Assembly: GCA_027624075.1 (NCBI GenBank)
Contig: JAQBUH010000013.1
Location: 1 to 64,000, forward strand
DNA: 64,000 nucleotides
Direction of reading: 5' to 3'
Source of the DNA: Chloroflexota bacterium
GTDB taxonomy: Bacteria > Chloroflexota > Dehalococcoidia > Lucifugimonadales > Lucifugimonadaceae
The translations under genes were made by a program, and so were the position numbers. The notes below the pieces were generated by a model. The model did not search any database and was not told where the DNA came from. It saw nothing but the letters and a program-made list of their open reading frames with translations. Below, piece by piece: positions 15,473 through 23,175 of the stretch. Each line of letters starts with the position of its first letter. Position 1 is the stretch's first letter.

Positions 15473-16414
15473 ATGAGCATCCAGCCAGTTCCGACTTCCA
15501 GCAGGACGACTCGCACAGAGCTTGCGGAACTCAACGCCCTCGAGTCCGAGTCTATCCACATCATCCGGGAGGTGATAGCGGAGTTCGACCGTCCGGCTCT
15601 CCTTTTTTCTGGCGGCAAAGACTCGATCGTCATGCTGCACCTGGCCATTAAGGCTGTGCGCCCGGCGATTCTCCCCTTCCCCATCGTCCACATCGACACA
15701 GGCCACAACTTCCCCGAGGCGATCGAATACAGGGACCGGACCGTTGAGAAACTCGGCATTCAACTCGTGGTCGGCTCTGTGCAGGAGGCGCTCGACACAG
15801 GCCGCATAGCTCAGAGCACCGATCCCGGCGGCTCCCGGAACAGGCTCCAGACGCCCGTGCTGCTTGATGTGATTCGTAAGAACAAGTTCGGCGCTGTGTT
15901 CGGCGGCGCACGCAGAGATGAGGAGCGGGCGCGTGCAAAAGAGCGCGTCTACTCCTTCCGCGATGAGTTCGGGCAGTGGGACCCGAAGAACCAGCGTCCA
16001 GAGGTCTGGAACCTGTACAACGGCTTTATCAACTCCGGACAGCACATACGCGTCTTCCCTCTCTCCAACTGGACCGAACTTGACATCTGGCGCTACATCG
16101 CCGCACAGAAACTGGAGATCCCATCCATCTACTTCGCACACGAGCGTGAGGTGTTCGAGCGGGACGGCATGTACATGGCTGTCTCGCCGTTCCTGCAACC
16201 GGAGCCGCATGAAACGGCGCAGACCATGTCTGTGCGGTTCAGGACAGTTGGGGACATGACGAGCACCGCCGCGGTCCCGTCGAAGGCCGCCACAATCGAA
16301 GAGGTGGTCGCAGAGATCGGCGCGACACGCACCTCCGAGCGCGGGCAGTCGCGGGCAGACGACCGGGCCTCTGAGGCGGCGATGGAAGACCGCAAGCGTG
16401 AGGGCTATTTCTGA
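15473..16414 (+). CDS. cysD: sulfate adenylyltransferase small subunit
   Basis: A 313-residue ATP pyrophosphatase-type enzyme that makes APS from ATP and sulfate together with CysN. The PP-motif SGGKDS is at 46-51, and family stretches GGARRDEERARAKER and FPLSNWTELDIWRYI follow. The ATG at 15473 is chosen because the product aligns with the usual CysD length of about 300. The open frame reaches back to 15287, inside cysH, but that part is not CysD-like. It lies 37 bp after cysH and overlaps cysN by one base (TGATG), so translation is coupled. Confidence 0.95.
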   Translation: MSIQPVPTSSRTTRTELAELNALESESIHIIREVIAEFDRPALLFSGGKDSIVMLHLAIKAVRPAILPFPIVHIDTGHNFPEAIEYRDRTVEKLGIQLVVGSVQEALDTGRIAQSTDPGGSRNRLQTPVLLDVIRKNKFGAVFGGARRDEERARAKERVYSFRDEFGQWDPKNQRPEVWNLYNGFINSGQHIRVFPLSNWTELDIWRYIAAQKLEIPSIYFAHEREVFERDGMYMAVSPFLQPEPHETAQTMSVRFRTVGDMTSTAAVPSKAATIEEVVAEIGATRTSERGQSRADDRASEAAMEDRKREGYF

Positions 16415-17691
16415 TGGAGCTGCTCAGGATCGCCACTGCAGGCTCTGTCGACGACGGCAAGAGCACGCTCATTGGCCGGTTGCTATTCGACTCAAAGGCC
16501 ATCGAGGACGACGTGCTGAGCGCCGCCGAGAGTGTGAGCCGCCGCCAGAGCAACGAGTATCTGAACCTCGCGCTGCTGACAGACGGCCTGCGGGCCGAAC
16601 GTGAGCAGGGAATAACGATCGACGTCGCGTACCGCTATTTCGGCACAGCGCAACGCAAGTTCATCCTGGCTGACACTCCGGGACATGTGCAGTACACGCG
16701 CAACATGGTCACAGGCGCCTCCACGGCGGATGTCGCGTTGATCATCGTGGACGCGCGAAACGGAGTTGTCGAGCAATCTCTAAGGCACGCCGTCATCGCC
16801 GCGCTGCTTGGCATCAGGCATGTTGTCGTGTGTATCAACAAGATGGACCTGGTCGACTTCAGCGAAGAGGTGTTTGCAACCATCAAGAGGCAGTTCGAGA
16901 CCTTCCTCGATGATCTGAAAGTCGACTGCGCACACTTCGTTCCTGTCTCAGCGCTGATTGGCGACAACGTGGTTGAGCCGTCTGAGCGTATGCCCTGGTA
17001 CACAGACGGGCCATTGCTCAGGCACCTGGAGCAGCTGGAGATTGGCCGAACGCCTGCGGATGACGCGCTGAGGCTGCCTGTGCAGTACGTGATCCGGCCC
17101 TTGAAGGGCGAGTACCACGACTACCGGGGCTACGCTGGCTCAATACGCAGCGGAGTGGTCCGCGTTGGCCAGCAGATCGGCATTCTCCCCCAGGGCAAGA
17201 CATCGCGTATCACAGCGATCGAGACGCCGGACGGGGAGGCGGATGAGGCGGCGTGGCCGACGGCCGTTACGGTGCGCATCAAGGATGACATCGATATCTC
17301 ACGCGGCGATCTGATATGCGCGGCAGACGGTGTGCCCAGGGTGTCGAAGTCGTTCGACGCGACGGTCTGCTGGATGAGCGAGAGCAAAGACCTCACGCAG
17401 GGCTCGATGCTACGGATCAAGCACACAACGCGCACCGGCAGGGCGATGATTACCGCGCTCCACAGCCGGATAGATGTGGCGACTCTCTCCGCAGAGACTG
17501 GCTGCAACGCCCTGAAGCTCAATGAGATCGGGCGCGTTTCGATAAAGACAAGCTTACCTATCGTCTATGACGACTACACGGTTAACCGCGTAACGGGCAG
17601 CTTCATCCTGATTGATGAGGCCACGAACGAGACGGTGGCGGCCGGAATGATCGGCAAGCCGGCGTTCGGCAACTTCGACTCAGAAGACTGA
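16414..17691 (+). CDS. cysN: sulfate adenylyltransferase large subunit, GTPase
   Basis: A 425-residue EF-Tu-like GTPase that couples GTP hydrolysis to APS formation by CysD. G1 GSVDDGKS (10-17), G3 DTPGH (87-91) and G4 NKMD (142-145) are all present, as is EREQGITIDVAYRYF of the switch region. Two beta-barrel domains follow. The length fits a stand-alone CysN; the APS kinase domain found in CysNC fusions is absent, and no cysC lies nearby. Last gene of the cys operon. The ATG overlaps the cysD stop. Confidence 0.95.
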   Translation: MELLRIATAGSVDDGKSTLIGRLLFDSKAIEDDVLSAAESVSRRQSNEYLNLALLTDGLRAEREQGITIDVAYRYFGTAQRKFILADTPGHVQYTRNMVTGASTADVALIIVDARNGVVEQSLRHAVIAALLGIRHVVVCINKMDLVDFSEEVFATIKRQFETFLDDLKVDCAHFVPVSALIGDNVVEPSERMPWYTDGPLLRHLEQLEIGRTPADDALRLPVQYVIRPLKGEYHDYRGYAGSIRSGVVRVGQQIGILPQGKTSRITAIETPDGEADEAAWPTAVTVRIKDDIDISRGDLICAADGVPRVSKSFDATVCWMSESKDLTQGSMLRIKHTTRTGRAMITALHSRIDVATLSAETGCNALKLNEIGRVSIKTSLPIVYDDYTVNRVTGSFILIDEATNETVAAGMIGKPAFGNFDSED

Positions 17692-17716
17692 GCCACTCCA
17701 GCCAGCCGGTCCGTCG

Positions 17717-18814
17717 TTATCCCTTGCCGATCAGGTTGACGTGGAATATCAGCGTGGCGCCACCCGGGATGACCGGCGGGGAACCTCTCTCGCCATAGCC
17801 GAGCTCAGGTGAGATCTCTACCACCCATGTTCCGCCCACTTTCATTGCAGAAAGGCCTTGCTGCCAGCCCGCGATGACGTTCGCCAGGGGGAAGGTGATC
17901 GGCCCAGGGGTCGGGTACGAGGTATCGAACATACAGCCGTCTTCAAGCCAGCCTGTGTACTCGACTGACACGCTGTCGGACAGGCTCGGGTTGTCGCCGG
18001 TCCCTGGCTCTATCTCATAGAAGCGCAGTCCGGCCACCAGCGTCTCAAAGCGTGAGACGTCAATGTCAGCAAACGCAGGAGCGCCTTCCGGCTGGGTCTG
18101 GTTAACGCAATTGGGCCCAAGAGCAACCTGTGTTGGGTCTGCGCCCCCGGCTATTGCAGTTTCACTCGCTGAAACCGCCTCTGCCGTCGCAACGGCTATC
18201 TCAGCCTCCAACGTGGCCTCGGCCTCGGCGATTGTGATCCGGCTGATCAGGTTAACGTGGAAGATCAGCGTCGCATTCGGTGGAATCCTCGGCAGGAAAC
18301 CGAACTCGCCGTAGGCGAGCTCAGGTCCGATCTCGATGACCTGGACTGCGCCTTCCCGCATCCTGGAGAAGGCCTGCTGCCAACCTGGGATCACGTTGAT
18401 AAGTGGGAAAGTGAACGGCGCCGGGTTCGGATACGAGGTGTCGAACATGCAGCCGTCTACCAGCCAGCCCGTATATTCGACGGACACTGCGTCGATCAAC
18501 TCCGGCGTGTCACCGGTCCCCGCCTCGACCTCGTAGAACCTGAGACCTTCCACCGCCGCCTCGAAGCGGGAGAAGTCGATGTCCTCGAACCGCGGCGCAC
18601 CTTCTGGCTGAATGTTGTTGACGCACTCGGACGCAGACACCGTGGGTTGGATGATCTGGAGCCCCTGGTCTTCCGGTGACGGGTTTGAGCCGCCGCCGCG
18701 ACAGGCGACTGCGGCGATGGAAACGGCGGCCATGATCAGCAGGAGAGCCCGCCTGTCCCCCCAGTTCAGCCAATCCGGAAAAATGGAGGGGAGCGAGTTA
18801 AAAGCGTGTCGCAT
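17717..18814 (-). CDS. lipoprotein with two tandem FKBP-type peptidyl-prolyl isomerase domains
   Basis: 365 residues from the ATG at 18814. A longer frame to 18949 exists, but its first 45 residues are not signal-like. A hydrophobic segment (22-37) ends in AAVAC, a lipobox, so Cys38 is probably lipidated and the protein sits outside the membrane. Two FKBP units of about 130 residues follow (about 68-200 and 235-365) with nearly identical signatures: VSVEYTGWL-DGCMFDTSY, GWQQ, ELxYGE and PPxATLIFHVNLI. They are joined by an Ala/Glu-rich helical linker. It would assist folding of secreted proteins. Each unit starts with a CVNxxQPEGAP cap that may form a disulfide with the CMFDTSY cysteine. Confidence 0.85.
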   Translation of the reverse strand: MRHAFNSLPSIFPDWLNWGDRRALLLIMAAVSIAAVACRGGGSNPSPEDQGLQIIQPTVSASECVNNIQPEGAPRFEDIDFSRFEAAVEGLRFYEVEAGTGDTPELIDAVSVEYTGWLVDGCMFDTSYPNPAPFTFPLINVIPGWQQAFSRMREGAVQVIEIGPELAYGEFGFLPRIPPNATLIFHVNLISRITIAEAEATLEAEIAVATAEAVSASETAIAGGADPTQVALGPNCVNQTQPEGAPAFADIDVSRFETLVAGLRFYEIEPGTGDNPSLSDSVSVEYTGWLEDGCMFDTSYPTPGPITFPLANVIAGWQQGLSAMKVGGTWVVEISPELGYGERGSPPVIPGGATLIFHVNLIGKG

Positions 18815-18894
18815 GTTGGTCAGGTGTTGTCCCAGGATTGCACACCGTATCGGTATGGCAGGTGTCAGAGTGAGGCGTGTCGATCCGCGTTTGA

Positions 18895-19647
18895 CTAACC
18901 GGTAATCCCCGCGTTCCGCTTGAACTGGGCCGCGCCGGCCGCAATCCACGGAGCGGAGGGCACCATGAACAGCTTTACGCCAAGGTCGACAAAGTGTCCG
19001 ACATTCTCGATTGTCGCCAGTGTTCCAGCCGTTCGCCCGGCATTCACAATCTTCTTAATCGCCCCGTTGATCTTCGCCTGTACGTCCCGGTGACCGATCT
19101 CTCCAATATGCCCCATCGAGGCTGCGAAGTCGGACGGCGCAACGAAGAACGAGTCAATGTGGTCGACGGACAGAATCTGATCAAGGTTTTCGTAAGCGGC
19201 TATATCTTCAATCAATACGATGAGAGCGGTCTCATCGTTTGCCTTCTTCAGATAGTTGTCTACACCGTAGCCCTGCCTGCTGGTGAAGAGACCGCGCTGC
19301 CCGATGGGAGCGAACTTTCCACCTTGGACTACGTTTTCCGCTTCCGCCCTGGTGTTGACGTGCGGCACGACGATGGCCTGCGCTCCCCTGTCAAGCGTGC
19401 GGTAGATCATGGCCTGGTCGTTCTTATTGATCCTTGCGACAGAGGTCATGCCCCAGATGTCGCAGGCGCGGGTCAGGTTGCCGAGCTCAGCGGGGTCCGA
19501 CGCGCCATGCTCACCCTCAAGCCATACGCCGTCGAAACCGACGGGACCTATGGCGTCGATATCGTCCGGGTGGGTTATTCCACTGACAATGATTGCGACC
19601 TCACTGTTGGCGAGTTTTTCCTTGATTCGGTTAGGGCGGAGTTCCAT
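18895..19647 (-). CDS. HpcH/HpaI-family aldolase
   Basis: A 250-residue class II pyruvate aldolase fold, like 2,4-dihydroxyhept-2-enedioate aldolase and 2-dehydro-3-deoxyglucarate aldolase. Visible: GFDGVWLEGEHG near residue 35 (metal/substrate region), the conserved RINKNDQAMIYRTLDRGAQAIVVPHV region (broken here into RGAQAIVVPHV), EDIAAYENLDQIL and FFVAPSDFAASMG. The start at 19647 (MELRPN) is chosen because residues before it look like untranslated leader. Such enzymes cleave 2-oxo-4-hydroxy acids and would accept the 2-keto-3-deoxy acids made by enolase-superfamily dehydratases such as those further along. Confidence 0.85.
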   Translation of the reverse strand: MELRPNRIKEKLANSEVAIIVSGITHPDDIDAIGPVGFDGVWLEGEHGASDPAELGNLTRACDIWGMTSVARINKNDQAMIYRTLDRGAQAIVVPHVNTRAEAENVVQGGKFAPIGQRGLFTSRQGYGVDNYLKKANDETALIVLIEDIAAYENLDQILSVDHIDSFFVAPSDFAASMGHIGEIGHRDVQAKINGAIKKIVNAGRTAGTLATIENVGHFVDLGVKLFMVPSAPWIAAGAAQFKRNAGITG

Positions 19648-19719
19648 GAGATGAGACCTGTCTGAGGATTGTTTGCAGAGCGCTGGACGCGGACTGGCAT
19701 CCGGCGGCACAGGACTGAG

Positions 19720-19725
19720 ATTCTA
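19720..19725 (-). promoter_or_regulatory. TAGAAT -10-like element for the HpcH aldolase
   Basis: The minus-strand TAGAAT lies about 73 nt before the aldolase ATG, in the gap after the amidohydrolase stop. Confidence 0.35.
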
Positions 19726-19790
19726 GCTGCAATCGTGAGTTTCCGCAGCGAATACCGCGGCAGGATGGCGTCCAGGAGCCGGCAGACCGG

Positions 19791-21284
19791 TCAAGCAGAG
19801 GCGGAGCGGCCGTTTGCCCCGGTTTCGCCAGCGCCGTCATGGTGCATGAGTTCGTCTGCTATATCCGCGGCATCGGTAGCCAGCTTTTCGACCGACTCAA
19901 GCATCGAATTTAGCTGATTGGCAACGTCCATGAGGCCAGACATATCGATGCCAACGTCGCCATCCTCATCCGGCTCTGGCCGGCCTATCTCGTCCGTCTT
20001 GATGGGTGTGTAGTTCTGCGCCGCGAGCAACTTCACCACGTCTACCACAACATTGGGGGCTGCAGGCTCGTCCGCTGGCATTTCATCGGACATCGTCTCA
20101 AGTTCGGGCTCGTCCTCCGGCTCTTCAGCTTGAACGGGCCTTGTAGAACGCCGGCCTTTTGCCGGTCCGAGCATCGCGCTCAGCTGGTTGGCCACATCCA
20201 GGATCGCTGTCATATCCGCTCCGCCATCGGCCTCGCCGCCTGCCCTGCGTCGTCCGGTCTTCGCCATCTCGGCCGGTGTGCCGTCCTGGGTTGCGAGCAG
20301 GTCAGCGATGTTCGTCACCTCAGCGGCCCGGACGGCTTCCTCGGAAGTGCCGTCCTCATCTTCGGCATCCTGGTCCGAGCCGGCATCCTGCGCAAGTATC
20401 ACCTCACGCTCGGTGCGCTCCCTCTGAGCGCGCGCCCTTCGCGTGTCCTCGGCCTGCTCCTTGGGGAACCAGAGCGCCATCGCCGTCCCGCCGAGGATGT
20501 CCGCCTTGTCTGGCAGGCTGAGGGCAAGCTCCTTAACGAACAGATGCAGATTCTGGGCGTATGTGGCGCCTTTGGACCAGAGTGTGTTGGGGAAGTTGGA
20601 GCCCCAGACGCACCGGCCGGGGCCGAAAGCCTCTATGACCCGCTTGAGCGGACCGTGCATGTCCACATACGGGTAGACGCGGTAAGAGCCGTGCGTGCCG
20701 CTTGTGAGCTTGGCATAGATGTTCGGCAGCCTCGCAAGCCGTTCGAGCGCGAGAAGCGTCTCCTCGGTGCGCTGCCGAGTGTTGAGCATGAAGCAGTGGT
20801 CGATGACGATCTTGAGGTCGCCGAGGTCCTGCGCGATGCGCTCTATCTCGGGGACAAGCTCCAGCTGATCCATGACCATGCAGTTGACCGGGATACCAAG
20901 CTCCATCGCCCTGGTCCAGAGCCGGTACACGTCTGGCGACGAGATCCGGCCGATAGAGTCTGCCGTGCCGCGCATGCCGCGGATGTTGCTGTTCTTTACG
21001 GCGTCTGCCAGCAGGTCGGGGTGCGAGGCGTCGTCAGGGTCGAGCGTGACGACGCCTGTCGCCCAGCCGGCGTGTTTTTTCGCCGAGTCCATAACGTAGC
21101 GGTTATCGTGGCCGTAGAAGGTGCTGGTCTGGATGAAAACGGCACGGTCGACTCCGACAACGTCCATCATCTGCTTAAGGTCTTCTGCTGACGCGGGCTC
21201 ACCGGGCTCCCATGGCTCAGGAATGGTGGGATAGGCGCCGCGGTCAGGCGAGTAGATGTGGGGATGTGCGTCGACTATTGGCAT
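19791..21284 (-). CDS. amidohydrolase (amidohydro_2 TIM barrel) with duplicated acidic C-terminal module
   Basis: A 497-residue protein. Residues 1-285 are a complete amidohydro_2-type barrel as in 4-sulfomuconolactonase, ACMSD-like and gamma-resorcylate-type enzymes: VDAHPHIYS (HxH at 7 and 9), GMRG, IDHCFML (central His) and GSNFP (catalytic Asp replaced by or near Asn; the usual GSD/GTD is GSN here). Residues 286-497 are an extension not expected for the family. It is acidic, and a segment of about 50 residues occurs twice (about 322-370 and 413-463), each with LLAxQxxTP, GR, DM and then DVANQL-x2-ML. The extension may mediate assembly or partner binding. The HpcH aldolase gene follows on the same strand, 144 bp away. 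Confidence 0.8.
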   Translation of the reverse strand: MPIVDAHPHIYSPDRGAYPTIPEPWEPGEPASAEDLKQMMDVVGVDRAVFIQTSTFYGHDNRYVMDSAKKHAGWATGVVTLDPDDASHPDLLADAVKNSNIRGMRGTADSIGRISSPDVYRLWTRAMELGIPVNCMVMDQLELVPEIERIAQDLGDLKIVIDHCFMLNTRQRTEETLLALERLARLPNIYAKLTSGTHGSYRVYPYVDMHGPLKRVIEAFGPGRCVWGSNFPNTLWSKGATYAQNLHLFVKELALSLPDKADILGGTAMALWFPKEQAEDTRRARAQRERTEREVILAQDAGSDQDAEDEDGTSEEAVRAAEVTNIADLLATQDGTPAEMAKTGRRRAGGEADGGADMTAILDVANQLSAMLGPAKGRRSTRPVQAEEPEDEPELETMSDEMPADEPAAPNVVVDVVKLLAAQNYTPIKTDEIGRPEPDEDGDVGIDMSGLMDVANQLNSMLESVEKLATDAADIADELMHHDGAGETGANGRSASA

Positions 21285-21589
21285 TCTGGCTGGCGCCTTC
21301 TTGTTCCGTCATCCCGGCCGCGGGATACCCGCTGGAAGGTCGAGGGTCTTGAACGCGTGAGGTTGACGGCTACTTCTCGGGCTTGCGACCGCTCGGGCAG
21401 ATTCCTGTGGACGGACCAGCCTGTGCCGCACACGACCGCCGCCTGTTGCGTCTCTGCTAGATGATGCGGGAGCGCGGCTGCAGTGACGAACGGGTTTCCA
21501 CTGCCCTCTGATTACGTGTGTTCCCGCCAATTCGTCACCCCAACGCTGGCACGGCGAAGCGGCGAACATGCCTGCAAGCGCCGTCCAGC

Positions 21590-23074
21590 CTACCTCACAG
21601 GGCCTACGTAGCTCGGCGGCGCCACCTGCGGGCTGTTTGGCCACGGCCTGCGCCAGCCCTGCCGCCCGAACGCGGGGTCCTGCGACAGGTCGCCGTTGTG
21701 CGCCAGCCTGTCGTCCCAGGACGCCTGCACAGACTCCATGATGTGCGCGGTCAACTCAGCGTCCAGCCTGCGCAAAACGTTCTGATAGTCCGGGTTCATG
21801 GCAAGGTTGCGCTGTTCCTGCGGGTCGTGCTCCATATCGAACAGGAGCACCTCGCCCGTTGAGTACTTGTGCAGCTTGTAATGACCGTCGTAGTTCATCC
21901 AGCCGTCGCTCAGCAGACCGAATATGCGCTCGCGTCCAGACGAGCCAGGCATGCCCTCGCCCGGAAGCGGCTGTGCGTCGTACCACGAAGGTATCTCAAC
22001 TCCCGCCATCGCCAGCATGGTGGGCGTTACGTCGCGCAGTTCGACCATCTCGTCACGCACCTGCCCTTCCGCAATGCCGGGGCCCATCGCCATCATCGGC
22101 ACCCGAATCGCAGACTCGAAGAACGACGCCTTGCCGATCAGGTTGTGGTCGCCCAGGTAGTCACCGTGGTCAGATGAGAGGATGACGATCGTGTTCTCAA
22201 GCAGCCCCTGTTCTTGCAGCGCGTCCAGGATCTCGCCGACCTCATGGTCGATCTGCCTCACAAGGCCAGAGTAGTGCTTGCGGACCCTGACCTTTTCCTC
22301 GTCTGTGAACTCCGTGTAATCGACCCCGTTCCAGGGCCGCTTGTTCCCTTCCACGTTCTGCCGCCGCAGCTTCGTGATCTGGCCGGGCGCCTCCGGAGTC
22401 GCGGCAGGAATCTTCGACTCGTCGATACCCTCGAGGAACTCCTCGGCCGGGTCATAGGGACAGTGCGGGCCAGGGAAGCCGACCATCATGGCGAACGGCC
22501 CCTCGCCGCCATACTCGCGGATGAACTTGCGGGCCTCCCTGCCGACAAAGCGGTCCCACGAGTGCTCCCACGGCATGGTGCTCACGACAGCCCCTTTCCC
22601 ATCGTGATAACCGTCAAACTCATTGCCGTGCATCTTGTGCAGGCCGAGTTCGTGGAGGTACTGGTAATAGTCGTCACGGACATGCAGCCAGCGCTTGTCC
22701 TCACAAACGACGCGGTACTGAAAGCCCCGCCTTTCGTCCCACGGGTAGAAGTGCATCTTCCCGATTCCCGCCGTGTAGTAGCCGTTGGCGGCGAGGAGCT
22801 CTGGCCAGGTCTCGATCCCTGCGTCCCGGTAGTCAGCACGCAGGTTGTGGAGGTTGCCTGTGACACCGTTGCGCACGGCGTTCATACCGGTCAGCAGAGC
22901 GGTTCTCGCAGGGACACAGACAGGCGACGCGGAGAACGAGTTCTGGAAGCGGACGCCGCTGTTCGCAATACGGTCGATGTTCGGCGTCTCGAACCATCCG
23001 GCGCCGTAACAGCCGAGAAAGTCGGCACGTAACTGGTCGGGGAACAGAAAGACGATGTTTGGCCTGGGTGGCAA
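21590..23074 (-). CDS. sulfatase (formylglycine-dependent, alkaline-phosphatase superfamily)
   Basis: A hydrolase of sulfate esters, about 494 residues from a TTG at 23074, which has AGGAG eight bases upstream and gives MPPRPNIVFLFPDQLR, the usual sulfatase N-terminus. A longer frame reaches 23125. The formylglycine motif is CVPAR (Cys at residue 53), a C-x-P-x-R form activated by a formylglycine-generating enzyme. Other metal and phosphate-like ligands: DQLRAD near the start, GKMHFYP, and SSDHGDYLGDHNL. No signal peptide is seen, so it may act inside the cell. It fits use of sulfated polysaccharide or other organosulfate, and is also a possible source of sulfate besides the cys operon. Confidence 0.9.
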   Translation of the reverse strand: MPPRPNIVFLFPDQLRADFLGCYGAGWFETPNIDRIANSGVRFQNSFSASPVCVPARTALLTGMNAVRNGVTGNLHNLRADYRDAGIETWPELLAANGYYTAGIGKMHFYPWDERRGFQYRVVCEDKRWLHVRDDYYQYLHELGLHKMHGNEFDGYHDGKGAVVSTMPWEHSWDRFVGREARKFIREYGGEGPFAMMVGFPGPHCPYDPAEEFLEGIDESKIPAATPEAPGQITKLRRQNVEGNKRPWNGVDYTEFTDEEKVRVRKHYSGLVRQIDHEVGEILDALQEQGLLENTIVILSSDHGDYLGDHNLIGKASFFESAIRVPMMAMGPGIAEGQVRDEMVELRDVTPTMLAMAGVEIPSWYDAQPLPGEGMPGSSGRERIFGLLSDGWMNYDGHYKLHKYSTGEVLLFDMEHDPQEQRNLAMNPDYQNVLRRLDAELTAHIMESVQASWDDRLAHNGDLSQDPAFGRQGWRRPWPNSPQVAPPSYVGPVR

Positions 23075-23175
23075 CTGGCGGCTCCTGAGATGTTGACGGG
23101 TGTCAGGGAGCGCTGAGCTTATCACCGTGAGGGCGCGAAACGATGACTACGGCCTGTCACCCTCGGGCCAAGTGG

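Noticed and set aside
20130-21191. 353-codon plus-strand ORF
   Set aside because: It lies opposite the amidohydrolase, whose motifs are clear, and has shadow composition.
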